Notes: generated by a model not told the origin, from the letters alone. Shown: positions 1 to 8,040, counted from the first letter of the stretch. The stretch: 19,736 nt of DNA from Ruminococcus sp. UBA3800 (GCA_002368715.1 DFEO01000051.1:1-19736), one strand, 5' to 3'. Numbers and translations: made by a program.

Positions 1-118
1 GCGAGGGAGCGGATTTTTTCTTGATATCGGGGTTGTGCAAAGTGCAGCAAAAAAAGGAGAGAAGATTGTTTATTTGTCTGAAAATAAAATGCGAAGTCGT
101 TTACATTTTTTCGAGCTG

Positions 119-147
119 TTGACTTGGGTGTTTTGGGGTGATAAACT
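119..147 (+). promoter_or_regulatory. Promoter of the SGNH hydrolase lipoprotein gene
   Basis: TTGACT at 119-124 and TAAACT at 142-147 are separated by 17 nt. A TG dinucleotide one base before the -10 makes it an extended -10. Transcription would start near 154, giving a leader of about 65 nt that contains a small CAGCC/GGCTG hairpin (167-180). Bases 1-118 hold no gene or clear signal. Confidence 0.7.
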
Positions 148-219
148 TTAAGCATCGAATTGTTCGCAGCCTGTGGGCTGTGAGAAGATCGAGAGGTTAT
201 TTTTGAAAAAGGTGATAGT

Positions 220-1494
220 ATGAGATCAAGGAAGATAGCGGCAGCTGCTGCGGCACTTTTGATGTGCGTGTCGGTGTTGTCTGCCTGCGGTGACAGCGAG
301 AACAGCTCGAAAGCGGAGAGCAGCGCAAAAACAGGAGCTGCCTCTCAGGCGGAGGGCAAGCAGGATCCCGCTGACGAAAAGCCGCCCGAGACCGACGAGG
401 AATGGGAACAGGCGATGTTCAAAAGGTCAATGGTCAGCTACGGCAATACCGAGCTTGTGCAGAACGTTATAAAGAAGGCTCAGGCAGGCGAGGAGGTAAC
501 GATAGCTTACCTCGGCGGCTCGATAACGGAGGGTATATCGGCAGGGCCTGACCTTTGCTATGCAAAGCTCAGCTATGAGCACTTTGCCGAGAAGTTCGGC
601 ACGGGCGATAATGTGAAGTTCTGTAATGCAGGACTCAGCGGAACGCCCTCAAAGCTCGGCATACTCCGCCTTGACCGTGACGTTCTTTCGAGCAAGCCGG
701 ATATCTGTTTTATCGAATTTGCGGTGAATGACGGCAACGATCAGGATCATCAGAACGCTTATGAGTCCATTGTCCAGACACTGCTTGAAGACGGTGTGGC
801 GCCTGTTCTGCTGTTTTCGGTGACAGCAGATGACTACTCGGCGCAGGACTATATGAAGCAGATAGGCGAGGCTTATGATCTGCCGATGATATCCTACTGT
901 GATGCGCTGAGGTTCCTGTTTGAGAACAACAGGCTGACCTGGGAACAGTTCTCGGACGATCAGTCGCACCCGAATGTCGAGGGTCACAAGCTGGTGGCTT
1001 CGATGGTGAACTACTATTTTGACACCGTTATGGACGTTCCGAGCAAGGGCGAGTATGTTATGCCGTTTGAGCCTGTTTTTGCACCGAGACAGGTCCACGC
1101 AGGAATGTATGAGAATGACACTCTGATCCCGAAGAGCCTCGGCAGCTGGACAGAGGGTTCGCAGATAGCAAGCTTTACCAAGGGCTGGGCTCACCACAAG
1201 GATGCCGGGAACGACCCTCTGGTGTTCGAGTTTGAGGATACGAAGTTTTTGTATATGATATACCACGAGGCAAAGAACGGCGACTACGGCAAGATACACG
1301 TCAAGGTTAGTGCTGACGGCGAGGTGTATAACGAGACCGATATCGACCCGATAAGCCCGAGCGGCTGGGGAAATGCCCAGGTGGTGAACATCGCTATGAA
1401 GCCGACACCGGTAAAATATACGGTGGAGATAACTATGGCCGAGGGCGATGAGGAGACCTTCTCCGAGGTGCTGGGCTTCGGTTATACCAAGTGA
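220..1494 (+). CDS. SGNH/GDSL-family hydrolase, secreted lipoprotein
   Basis: This is a 424-residue extracytoplasmic esterase-like lipoprotein. The signal peptide ends in the lipobox LSAC with Cys23 as the lipidation site, followed by a Ser/Glu/Lys-rich linker to about residue 60. The SGNH blocks are all visible: GGSITEG with nucleophile Ser101, NAGLSG with Gly138, FAVND with Asn170, and DDQSHPN carrying Asp247 and His250. Residues from about 275 to the end form a separate Gly- and beta-rich domain that may bind carbohydrate or complete the fold. The start is set by AAAGGTGA at 208-215 just before ATG. The family includes carbohydrate acetyl esterases common in fibre-degrading bacteria, so a polysaccharide deacetylase is plausible, but the substrate cannot be read from the sequence. 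It is monocistronic, with its own promoter and terminator. Confidence 0.85.
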   Translation: MRSRKIAAAAAALLMCVSVLSACGDSENSSKAESSAKTGAASQAEGKQDPADEKPPETDEEWEQAMFKRSMVSYGNTELVQNVIKKAQAGEEVTIAYLGGSITEGISAGPDLCYAKLSYEHFAEKFGTGDNVKFCNAGLSGTPSKLGILRLDRDVLSSKPDICFIEFAVNDGNDQDHQNAYESIVQTLLEDGVAPVLLFSVTADDYSAQDYMKQIGEAYDLPMISYCDALRFLFENNRLTWEQFSDDQSHPNVEGHKLVASMVNYYFDTVMDVPSKGEYVMPFEPVFAPRQVHAGMYENDTLIPKSLGSWTEGSQIASFTKGWAHHKDAGNDPLVFEFEDTKFLYMIYHEAKNGDYGKIHVKVSADGEVYNETDIDPISPSGWGNAQVVNIAMKPTPVKYTVEITMAEGDEETFSEVLGFGYTK

Positions 1495-1508
1495 ATAAAA
1501 AACGTTTT

Positions 1509-1550
1509 CGCTCCGGAAGGCGCCTTGATAGGCGCTCCGGGGCGTTTTTT
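1509..1550 (+). terminator. Rho-independent terminator of the SGNH hydrolase gene
   Basis: CGCTCCGGA (1509-1517) and GCGCC pair with GGCGC and TCCGGGGCG (1531-1544), leaving a two-base AG bulge and a short TTGATA loop. The stem is followed by six T (1545-1550). It begins 14 nt after the stop codon. Confidence 0.85.
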
Positions 1551-1625
1551 ATGTGCAAAATGTATATATGAGTGTCGGTTATTTGTGCAAAAGGGTAAAT
1601 TTTGGGACTAATGCGCTGGGTTTTC

Positions 1626-1655
1626 TTGACGTGAGTTTGATGATTGTGTTATAAT
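1626..1655 (+). promoter_or_regulatory. Promoter of the dynamin / M48-like operon
   Basis: TTGACG at 1626-1631 and a perfect TATAAT at 1650-1655 are separated by 18 nt. Transcription would begin near 1662, about 12 nt before the structured leader. No other promoter of this quality is seen until after 6643, so it probably drives all three genes. Confidence 0.8.
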
Positions 1656-1673
1656 ATTGTTAATGATGCTCGT

Positions 1674-1735
1674 GCGGACATTTTGTGCCTGAAATCGTTT
1701 CAGGTCATTTCCACAGACTATATGTGGGAGTCCGC
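1674..1735 (+). promoter_or_regulatory. Structured 5' leader, candidate three-way-junction RNA
   Basis: Three stems nest cleanly. GCGGAC (1674-1679) pairs with GTCCGC (1730-1735) as the closing helix. Inside it are a perfect 7-bp hairpin, CCTGAAA/TTTCAGG (1688-1694/1698-1704, loop TCG), and a 5-bp hairpin, CCACA/TGTGG (1711-1715/1723-1727, loop GACTATA). The geometry resembles small riboswitches built on three-way junctions. I could not match it to a known class; in particular the purine-riboswitch core is absent. It is not a terminator, since no T run follows. It could control the downstream operon. Confidence 0.55.
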
Positions 1736-1784
1736 TTTATGAATGGAAAAATGTTATCATGATAGATCGGAACGGAGGTTTGTT

Positions 1785-3836
1785 ATGGAAAAACAGATTG
1801 ACTACGGCAGCTATAAATCCTATAAGGAAACGGTGGGCACGCTCACGGGAAACCTTAAACAGCTGCTGTCACTGAGTGAGGAGATATCGCTCGTCAACAC
1901 TGCGGAGTCTATAAAGGAGACTCTGGAAAAAACTGCCGAGGAGCATTTTGAGGTCGCTATCGTCGGCGAGTTCAAAAGAGGAAAGAGCACGCTGATAAAC
2001 GCAATGCTCGGCCAGGAGGTGCTTCCTGCCGATGTTTTGCCTGCCACAGCTACGCTCAACCGTGTGACATACAGCGAGGAGCCGTATGTTCAGGTGGAGT
2101 ATAAAAACGGCAACAGCGAAAAGGTCGATATCAACAAGCTCGAGGACTATGTGACAAAGCTTACTGCCGAGAGCGAGGAGAGAGCAGAGACTGTCAAGGA
2201 AGCAACGGTCTATTATGATACCGAGTTCTGCAAGAACAATGTGGATATCATCGACACTCCCGGTCTTAACGACGACGAGCAGATGACCAGCGTTACGCTG
2301 TCCATACTGCCGAAGATAGATGCTGCCGTGTTCGTTATAAGCGCAAATTCACCGTTCTCACAGTTCGAGAAGGAGTTTCTTGAAAAGAAGATGCTCACTT
2401 CGGATGTGGGAAGGATAATCTTTGTTGTAAACTGCTTTGGCACGTTCTCTCAGGCGGATGAGAACAAGATAGTCGAGACGGTGAGAACGAGAATAGGCAA
2501 ATATGTTATGGAAAAGGCCAAGAAGGTCATGGGCGAGGATTCCAGAGAGTTTGCCGTTTATAAGAGAAAGATAGGCACACCGAGAGTTATCGGTGTTTAC
2601 GCAAAGCAGGCGCTCAATGCAAAGGTGAGCGGTGATAAGGAGCTGCTTGAAAAGAGTAATTTCCCCGAGTTTGAAAACGCTCTGGAAACGATGCTCACTA
2701 AGGAGCGAGGCGTTATCGCTCTGCAGATACTTGCAAACAAGATAACAAACTCCGGTACCGAGATACTCCGTTCGGTAGTTATGCAGGAAAATGCCCTGAT
2801 GATGGCTAACGACGAGTTTATGGAAAAGTACGATCAGGCTATCAAGGAGATAGATGAAATCAGAAACAAAAAGCGTCAGGAATTTGTAAAGATAAACGAC
2901 GCTGCAAATAATGTGTTCGATAACTTAAAGCCCGTGCTCGACAGCTATTGGCCGAATATCGAGCAGACGGCTATGGATGTTATAGATAACTTCCAGATGT
3001 CGTCGGAGGACTTCAAGAAGGATCAGCTGAAGCTTATAACCGCAAAGCTGACCGAGAAGATAAGAGAGAGCATAGAGGCAAGAGCACAGATCATCTGCGA
3101 GCAGATACAGAACAGCATCAACGTCGCAGTAAGCTGCGAGGCTGAAAGGCTGCAGGAGTTCGAGGACGAGTTCTTTGAGAGCGTGTCCAGGATACAGCAG
3201 ATGTTCACCATCTCCGACAGAGTGGCAGCCAAGGGCGGCACTATGGATAAGATCATAGGCGTTGCTATCGGCTCCTACGGTGTGGGCGGATTGTTCCTCG
3301 GGTTCAGAGAGTCCGGTGTTAAGGGCGCTCTGCTTGGCGGAGCAACAGGCTTTGCAGGCTTCTACGCTACATATTACACAGCGTTCTTCTTTGCAGGATT
3401 CTTGGGTATAACCGCAACTCTGCCTGTGACACTGTTCCTTATGGCGGTAGCAGGCATCGCAGGTACGTTTACCTCGAACTTTGCGATAGACAAGATACTT
3501 GTGAAGGAGAAGATAGATAAGTATAAGTCCAGCTATAAGGCGCAGGTGAAAAAGCAGTTCCACGAGATGAAGCTGAACAACGACTTCACCGAAACTGTCC
3601 GCCGTCAGGTATTCTCTGCGTTTGAAGGACTTAAAGGCAAGATCGAAAACGAGACTGAGATCATTCTTCGTGACACTCAGGAAACTCTTGATAATCTTAA
3701 CGACCTCAAGACCGAGAAGAGCAATATCTCGCAGAAGGAAATGGAAAGACTCCACGATATCGCCGAGACAGCAAGCACTATCGTTCAGGACGCTTATGCT
3801 GTAAGACGTGTTCTTACCGAGGCAATGGAGAGCTGA
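1785..3836 (+). CDS. Dynamin-like GTPase with membrane-inserting segment
   Basis: This is a 683-residue bacterial dynamin-family protein expected to bind GTP and act on membranes. The P-loop GEFKRGKST spans 61-69, G2 threonines lie near 88-90, and G3 is DTPG at 157-160. The usual G4 (N/T)KxD is replaced by NCFG at 216-219. Long helical stalk regions surround a Gly/Ala/Phe-rich hydrophobic block at about 490-566, which could be transmembrane or a membrane-insertion paddle. The C-terminus is charged and probably coiled coil. An in-frame ATG at 1743 would add 14 residues, but the one at 1785 has GGAGG (1774-1778) at ideal spacing and the family-like N-terminus starts there. It is the first gene of an operon with an M48-like protein and a second dynamin. 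The function of the group is not known to me. Confidence 0.9.
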   Translation: MEKQIDYGSYKSYKETVGTLTGNLKQLLSLSEEISLVNTAESIKETLEKTAEEHFEVAIVGEFKRGKSTLINAMLGQEVLPADVLPATATLNRVTYSEEPYVQVEYKNGNSEKVDINKLEDYVTKLTAESEERAETVKEATVYYDTEFCKNNVDIIDTPGLNDDEQMTSVTLSILPKIDAAVFVISANSPFSQFEKEFLEKKMLTSDVGRIIFVVNCFGTFSQADENKIVETVRTRIGKYVMEKAKKVMGEDSREFAVYKRKIGTPRVIGVYAKQALNAKVSGDKELLEKSNFPEFENALETMLTKERGVIALQILANKITNSGTEILRSVVMQENALMMANDEFMEKYDQAIKEIDEIRNKKRQEFVKINDAANNVFDNLKPVLDSYWPNIEQTAMDVIDNFQMSSEDFKKDQLKLITAKLTEKIRESIEARAQIICEQIQNSINVAVSCEAERLQEFEDEFFESVSRIQQMFTISDRVAAKGGTMDKIIGVAIGSYGVGGLFLGFRESGVKGALLGGATGFAGFYATYYTAFFFAGFLGITATLPVTLFLMAVAGIAGTFTSNFAIDKILVKEKIDKYKSSYKAQVKKQFHEMKLNNDFTETVRRQVFSAFEGLKGKIENETEIILRDTQETLDNLNDLKTEKSNISQKEMERLHDIAETASTIVQDAYAVRRVLTEAMES

Positions 3837-3873
3837 CCCTTATCATTATCAAGATTCTAAAGGAGGACACGCA

Positions 3874-4863
3874 ATGAGTGATGTATCATTGGCAAATGAA
3901 AATCCCCTTCTTCAGATAGACACAAGCTTTCGTACTTATCTCAATGCCTATACCAGAAGCTATCAGAACCACATAGTTGACGGAGTGCTTGACTATGCCT
4001 TCGAGTCGGACTTTGCCGTAAGGCAGAAGATACTCGGTCTTGGCGGCAGCGGCAAGCTTTTCAAGGCTGCGGGCGGCACCGATGTTGCGGCAGAAGCCAA
4101 GGTGCTTTTTATGAAATGCAATCAGGTGGGACCGCTGAAATACCCCGAGATATACGATATAGTTAAAAAGTGCAGCGAGAGACTTGAGCTCGTTGTGCCG
4201 ATAGTGTTTATCAGAGAGGATATAGACAGGCCGCTGATCTATTCGATCGTAAGCGATATGATAGATCCGTGCATTGTCATAACCAAAAAAATGGTGGATA
4301 CAAAGAGCGTGGATGAGCTCACCTTCCTTGTGGGAAGCGAGTGCGGCAGGCTCCAGAACAACCACTGTGTATATAATATGGCGTTCACCTATCTTAACTA
4401 CAACAAGCAGGCTTACAGACCTGTTGAGAGGACATTCAGCCAGACTGTCAGCAAGCAGCTTTATGCTGCACTGGTCCAGTGGGTGACTTATGCCGACATA
4501 ACCAGCGACAGGGCGGGAATGATCTGTCTTGACAAGCCGGGAAGGTTCATTGATGTTATCTGCTCGGTGTATGCAGACGGCTATGTGGATTTCTATGGCA
4601 GACAGCAGACAGCTATCGACTCGTTCATGCTCCAGCAGAGGGCTGAGAGCACAGGCGCTGTGGGTTCAAGAAATCTTACTGCGGACTCTTCGCTCAGTGA
4701 GCTGGAAAGAAGGATACTGGCATCTGCCCAGTTCCTTAACTGCCAGACCCTCTATGAGTGGAGAAAAGACCTTGACAGCAAGGATGCGACCCTCTTTTCC
4801 GGTCAGATCGGTGATGTTCGCAGCAGCATGATTTTAGGAAACGGGGGGCAGCTCGATGGATAA
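3874..4863 (+). CDS. M48-family metallopeptidase-like protein, predicted pseudoprotease
   Basis: This is a 329-residue soluble protein with no signal or membrane segment. The order of elements follows the Ste24/HtpX/Oma1-type M48 fold: an N-terminal helical part, a segment around PEIYDIVKKCSERL (residue 90 onward), an IVITKKMVD strand, the DELTFLVG helix and a C-terminal DRAG motif (212-215). At the zinc site, HExxH is replaced by SECGR (155-159), keeping only Glu156. The third ligand, normally Glu four residues before the DRAG aspartate, is Asp208. Both histidine ligands are therefore gone, so proteolysis by the standard mechanism is unlikely and a scaffold or regulatory role is more probable. 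AAAGGAGG (3859-3866) fixes the start at 3874 rather than the upstream in-frame ATG at 3808, which lies inside the previous gene. The end overlaps the next gene by 8 nt, suggesting coupled translation. Confidence 0.75.
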   Translation: MSDVSLANENPLLQIDTSFRTYLNAYTRSYQNHIVDGVLDYAFESDFAVRQKILGLGGSGKLFKAAGGTDVAAEAKVLFMKCNQVGPLKYPEIYDIVKKCSERLELVVPIVFIREDIDRPLIYSIVSDMIDPCIVITKKMVDTKSVDELTFLVGSECGRLQNNHCVYNMAFTYLNYNKQAYRPVERTFSQTVSKQLYAALVQWVTYADITSDRAGMICLDKPGRFIDVICSVYADGYVDFYGRQQTAIDSFMLQQRAESTGAVGSRNLTADSSLSELERRILASAQFLNCQTLYEWRKDLDSKDATLFSGQIGDVRSSMILGNGGQLDG

Positions 4864-6643
4864 TGTCACCAAGAGAAACGTTTCCGAAGACATAGCTGTT
4901 ATCCGTGAGAAAATGGGTGCGCTCATTTCAAATGAGAAGATCGCTGATGTTCTGGGCGAGGAATTTGTAAGCGAGCTCAGGGAATGGGACCAGGCTGTGG
5001 AGAAAAAATGCGAGGAGCCGTTCACCCTCGTTATCCTGGGCGAGTTCAAGAGGGGCAAGAGCACCGTTATAAATGCTCTGCTCGGAAAAGAGCTTGCACC
5101 GATAAATGTTACTCCCGAGACCTATACCATAAACGAGATATCATTCGGAAATATCCAGACGGTAGAGGCTATACTCGAAAACGGAACAAGAGTACCGCTG
5201 ACGCTGGAGGATATAACCAGAGAGCAGCTCGAAAAAAGGATGAAGCTGTTCCCAAGCCCGGTAAGCTATGTTCAGATAAAGGACAATTCACCAATACTCA
5301 AAGAGCTGAGGATAGTTGACACTCCCGGTCTTTCGGATCTGGAGTCGCTCGATAAGCAGGTAATGGACTATATAGTCAATGCGGACGCTATAATGTTTGC
5401 GGCTTCCTGTCTGCTGCCGTTCTCCGAGACCGAGCAGATATTCCTTGCCAGCCATGTAAGACCTCAGCGATTCGGTATGCTTTACATCCTTGTGAATATG
5501 ATAGACGCTATGAACACCCAGAGAGATGTTGAGAAGATACTCAGGCGTATACGAAATATCTCCGAGAGGATAGTTCCAAATGCCATCGTTTACGGGATAA
5601 GCGCCCGTGATGAGCTTGGAAGAAAGACAGGGACTGAGAGACCGATCGACAAGGGAACGAGAGAGTTTTATGAAACTCAGTTTTTCCAGTTTGAACTGTC
5701 GCTCCAGCGTGATATCATCATGCAGAAGGACGTTATCAGAAACAAGCGTGTGTTCACTATGCTAGACCAGATGTGCTCGGAGACAGCCGCAAAGCTCAAT
5801 ATCATCAGCGAGATGGCAGAGCTTGACCAGGCAAAGCTCGAAGAGCGCAGCCGTGACTTTGAGGAGCAGTGCAAACAGCTTGAGGAAGCACTGAACAAAA
5901 AGAAGCCCCAGCTTCATCTCTCCATTCTGGAGATGCAGCAGGAGGCCGAGAAATGGATGTATGAGTTCTTCTCGAAGCTGCGTTCGAGCATTCTTGAATG
6001 CCGTGGACAGGACGCAGAGGGCAACGACATTTTCAGCTCTGACGATATCGAGAAATATTTCTATTCCTTCCTTATGGAAAAGGTCGGAGAGGCTTACAGG
6101 ACCTGTATCGAGACACACAGGGACCGCATAGCGGAGCTTGTGGAAAGGATGAGCAGGGAGCTGGCTGCCGCTCTGGGGATAGAGGATCTTTCGGCGGTCT
6201 CAAAGGCTCCGTCTGTTGAGAGGATAATGATGTCGCTGAACAAAAACGTTACACGTTCTGTTATGGGTGTAAAGCTCTTTGCGACCAGCGAAGCATTTCC
6301 GCCCGAAACTATGTCTGTGTTCAGCGTGATACTGAAAAAGAAAAAGCAGACTGATATCATAGACATAGCGCTTGAAAACTATGACGACATAAGAAACAAC
6401 ATCGTCAAGGATATCAAGAACGTTTATGCCGACCTCGAGACCAAGGCAGCCGCAAGGCTCGACGGGCTGTATCTCTATCAGGTAGAGATGGGCAGGGAGG
6501 CTCTGACGCAGGCTCAGCATATGATGAACGACCACGACAACGCCGAGATACGCAATACCCTCAGCGAGGCGAAGGCACTTCTTGAAGAGCCGAGGGCTAT
6601 CATCAAGGAGAACTATGAGTTCCCGGAGTCGATAATGGAATAA
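4856..6643 (+). CDS. Dynamin-like GTPase, second copy, without an obvious membrane segment
   Basis: This is a 595-residue dynamin-family GTPase. The P-loop GEFKRGKST is at 62-70, G2 is around the NVTPETYT stretch (near residue 87), G3 is DTPG at 155-158, and the G4-like site is NMID at 214-217 (Asn and Asp kept, Lys replaced by Met). After the GTPase domain come long charged helices, including a strong coiled coil at about 325-375. Unlike the first dynamin of the operon it has no long hydrophobic block, so the two are asymmetric partners rather than recent duplicates. The start overlaps the M48-like gene by 8 nt and has a run of G (about 4842-4848) as ribosome site. Known bacterial dynamins often come as pairs, one membrane-anchored and one not, that form heteromeric membrane-remodelling machines. 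A similar arrangement is inferred here. Confidence 0.88.
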   Translation: MDNVTKRNVSEDIAVIREKMGALISNEKIADVLGEEFVSELREWDQAVEKKCEEPFTLVILGEFKRGKSTVINALLGKELAPINVTPETYTINEISFGNIQTVEAILENGTRVPLTLEDITREQLEKRMKLFPSPVSYVQIKDNSPILKELRIVDTPGLSDLESLDKQVMDYIVNADAIMFAASCLLPFSETEQIFLASHVRPQRFGMLYILVNMIDAMNTQRDVEKILRRIRNISERIVPNAIVYGISARDELGRKTGTERPIDKGTREFYETQFFQFELSLQRDIIMQKDVIRNKRVFTMLDQMCSETAAKLNIISEMAELDQAKLEERSRDFEEQCKQLEEALNKKKPQLHLSILEMQQEAEKWMYEFFSKLRSSILECRGQDAEGNDIFSSDDIEKYFYSFLMEKVGEAYRTCIETHRDRIAELVERMSRELAAALGIEDLSAVSKAPSVERIMMSLNKNVTRSVMGVKLFATSEAFPPETMSVFSVILKKKKQTDIIDIALENYDDIRNNIVKDIKNVYADLETKAAARLDGLYLYQVEMGREALTQAQHMMNDHDNAEIRNTLSEAKALLEEPRAIIKENYEFPESIME

Positions 6644-6651
6644 AGCTGTAA

Positions 6652-6686
6652 GGAGCACTGCTTTTATGCGGTGCCCCTTTTTTTTT
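6652..6686 (+). terminator. Terminator of the dynamin / M48-like operon
   Basis: GGAGCACTGC (6652-6661) pairs with GCGGTGCCCC (6668-6677) with a single A/C mismatch and a TTTTAT loop, followed by nine T. It lies 8 nt after the last stop codon and back to back with the coaBC terminator. Confidence 0.88.
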
Positions 6687-6691
6687 GGAAT

Positions 6692-6718
6692 AAAAAGGAA
6701 GGCGTATGAGCGTCTCCC
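6692..6718 (-). terminator. Terminator of coaBC
   Basis: Read on the minus strand, GGGAGACG (6718-6711) pairs with CGCCTTCC (6704-6697) around a 6-nt loop, with one G-T pair and one mismatch. Five T follow (6696-6692). With the preceding hairpin it separates two convergent transcripts. Confidence 0.7.
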
Positions 6719-6737
6719 TTTTGTATGTTTTTATCGC

Positions 6738-7931
6738 TTATCTCAGGATATCCAGAAGCTTGTCGAGGACCCTGTGAGCTGCTTCGTCCTTGGTCATTAT
6801 AGGAAGCTCGTCACAGCTGTACTTTGTGATAAGGGTAAGCACATTTGTGTCCACTCCAAAGCCTGCGCCCTCGGTGCGAAGCGAGTTTGCACATATCATA
6901 TCGCAGCCCTTTGAGGAAAGCTTTTTGCGTGAGTTTTCCAGCACATCGTCTGTCTCCATTGAAAAGCCGCAGATAAGCTGACCGTCATGCCTCTTCTCGC
7001 CCAGCGCCTTCAGGATGTCCCGGGTGCGTTTGAGCGGTATGGAAAGGTCGCCGTCCTTTTTCTTTATCTTGCTGTCGGCTGTTGTAACAGGGGTATAATC
7101 AGACACGGCAGCTGCCTTTATGATGATGTCCTGCTCGTCGGCTCTTTCCATAACAGCGCTGTACATATCCGCTGCACTTATGACGTGGACATTATTTACA
7201 AACATCGGGAGCTTCTCGGTCACAGCCGCATAGATAAGCGTGACCTCTGCGCCTCTGTTTGCGGCGGCTCTTGCAAGAGCTATGCCCATCTTGCCGCTGG
7301 AATGGTTGGTTATGAAGCGGACAGGGTCTATGGCCTCTCGGGTCGCTCCTGCGGTAACAAGCACCTTTTTGCCCGTCAGGTCCTTTTCATAGGCTATCTC
7401 TCTGATGATATGCTCGACAAGAACGCTCTCTTCGGGCATACGGCCGTCACCGATGTCGCCGTTTGCAAGCATACCGTTGTCGGCTTCGATCATCCCGTAG
7501 CCATAGGACGCAAGCTTCTTTATATTATCGGCAACGATAGGGTTGTGTATCATATTGTGGTTCATAGCAGGGGATACGAGCTTTTTGCAGGGGCAGGCCA
7601 TAACGGTGGTGGTCAGCATATCGTCGGCTATGCCATTGGCTATCTTGCCTATCACGTTTGCCGAAGCGGGCGCTATAAGAACGATGTCTGCGGCCTTTGC
7701 CAGCGCAACGTGCTCGACGCTGTATTGGAAGTTGCGGTCAAAGGTGTCGATAAGGCACTTGTGGCTCGTCAGTGTCTCGAAGGTTATGGGGTTGATAAAC
7801 TGCGTGGCGTTGCGGGTCATAAGCACCTGAACATCGGCACCCAGCTTTATAAGCATTCTTGCGACATTTGCCATTTTGTATGCGGCTATGGAGCCTGTAA
7901 CGGCAAGGACGACGGTTTTTCCTTTAAGCAT
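6738..7931 (-). CDS. coaBC: Bifunctional phosphopantothenoylcysteine decarboxylase / phosphopantothenate-cysteine ligase
   Basis: This cytoplasmic enzyme of coenzyme A synthesis joins cysteine to 4'-phosphopantothenate (CoaB) and then decarboxylates the product to 4'-phosphopantetheine with FMN (CoaC). The 397 residues match the usual length. The CoaC half (1-185) shows GSIAAYK, catalytic His74 in EHVALA, PASAN at 88-92 and PAMNHNM from 121. The CoaB half shows the GATREAIDPVRFITNHSSGKMG stretch (about residue 198 onward) and KAAAVSDY. In the ACGD motif, where E. coli has the essential Cys158, this protein reads ANGD (156-159) with Asn157. The start has GGAGGTAA about 8 nt upstream on the minus strand. 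It diverges from an ECF S component and coaX, which fits a shared CoA role. Confidence 0.95.
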   Translation of the reverse strand: MLKGKTVVLAVTGSIAAYKMANVARMLIKLGADVQVLMTRNATQFINPITFETLTSHKCLIDTFDRNFQYSVEHVALAKAADIVLIAPASANVIGKIANGIADDMLTTTVMACPCKKLVSPAMNHNMIHNPIVADNIKKLASYGYGMIEADNGMLANGDIGDGRMPEESVLVEHIIREIAYEKDLTGKKVLVTAGATREAIDPVRFITNHSSGKMGIALARAAANRGAEVTLIYAAVTEKLPMFVNNVHVISAADMYSAVMERADEQDIIIKAAAVSDYTPVTTADSKIKKKDGDLSIPLKRTRDILKALGEKRHDGQLICGFSMETDDVLENSRKKLSSKGCDMICANSLRTEGAGFGVDTNVLTLITKYSCDELPIMTKDEAAHRVLDKLLDILR

Positions 7932-7976
7932 ATTTGATTACCTCCGATTTGATATTGTTTTATCTCATCATTTTTT

Positions 7977-7982
7977 ATTATA
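7977..7982 (-). promoter_or_regulatory. Probable -10 box of the coaBC promoter
   Basis: A perfect TATAAT reads on the minus strand about 46 nt upstream of the coaBC start. The matching -35 is weak, with no TTGACA-like hexamer at the right distance. The neighbourhood is very AT-rich and shared with the divergent promoter at 8029. Confidence 0.5.
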
Positions 7983-8028
7983 ACACAGAATTCAGAAAAA
8001 AGATATAGCTTTTTAAAAATTTTTATGA

Positions 8029-8034
8029 TATAAT
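8029..8034 (+). promoter_or_regulatory. Probable -10 box of the S component / coaX promoter
   Basis: TATAAT at 8029-8034 in an AT-rich stretch would place the transcript start near 8041, exactly where the GC-rich structured leader begins. The -35 position (about 8006-8011, TAGCTT) is poor, so an activator or UP-type AT tract may help. Confidence 0.55.
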
Positions 8035-8040
8035 ATCTGT

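Noticed and set aside
1674..1735. Purine riboswitch upstream of the dynamin operon
   Set aside because: It has three-way-junction geometry, but the conserved junction and loop bases of the purine class are missing and the downstream genes do not fit.
1743..1784. Upstream ATG giving a 14-residue extension of the first dynamin
   Set aside because: No ribosome site before it, while GGAGG lies at ideal distance before the ATG at 1785.
6987..7937. 316-residue plus-strand frame
   Set aside because: It is entirely antisense to coaBC, whose family motifs are unmistakable; its composition (Cys, His, Gly, Val-rich) is typical of a shadow frame.
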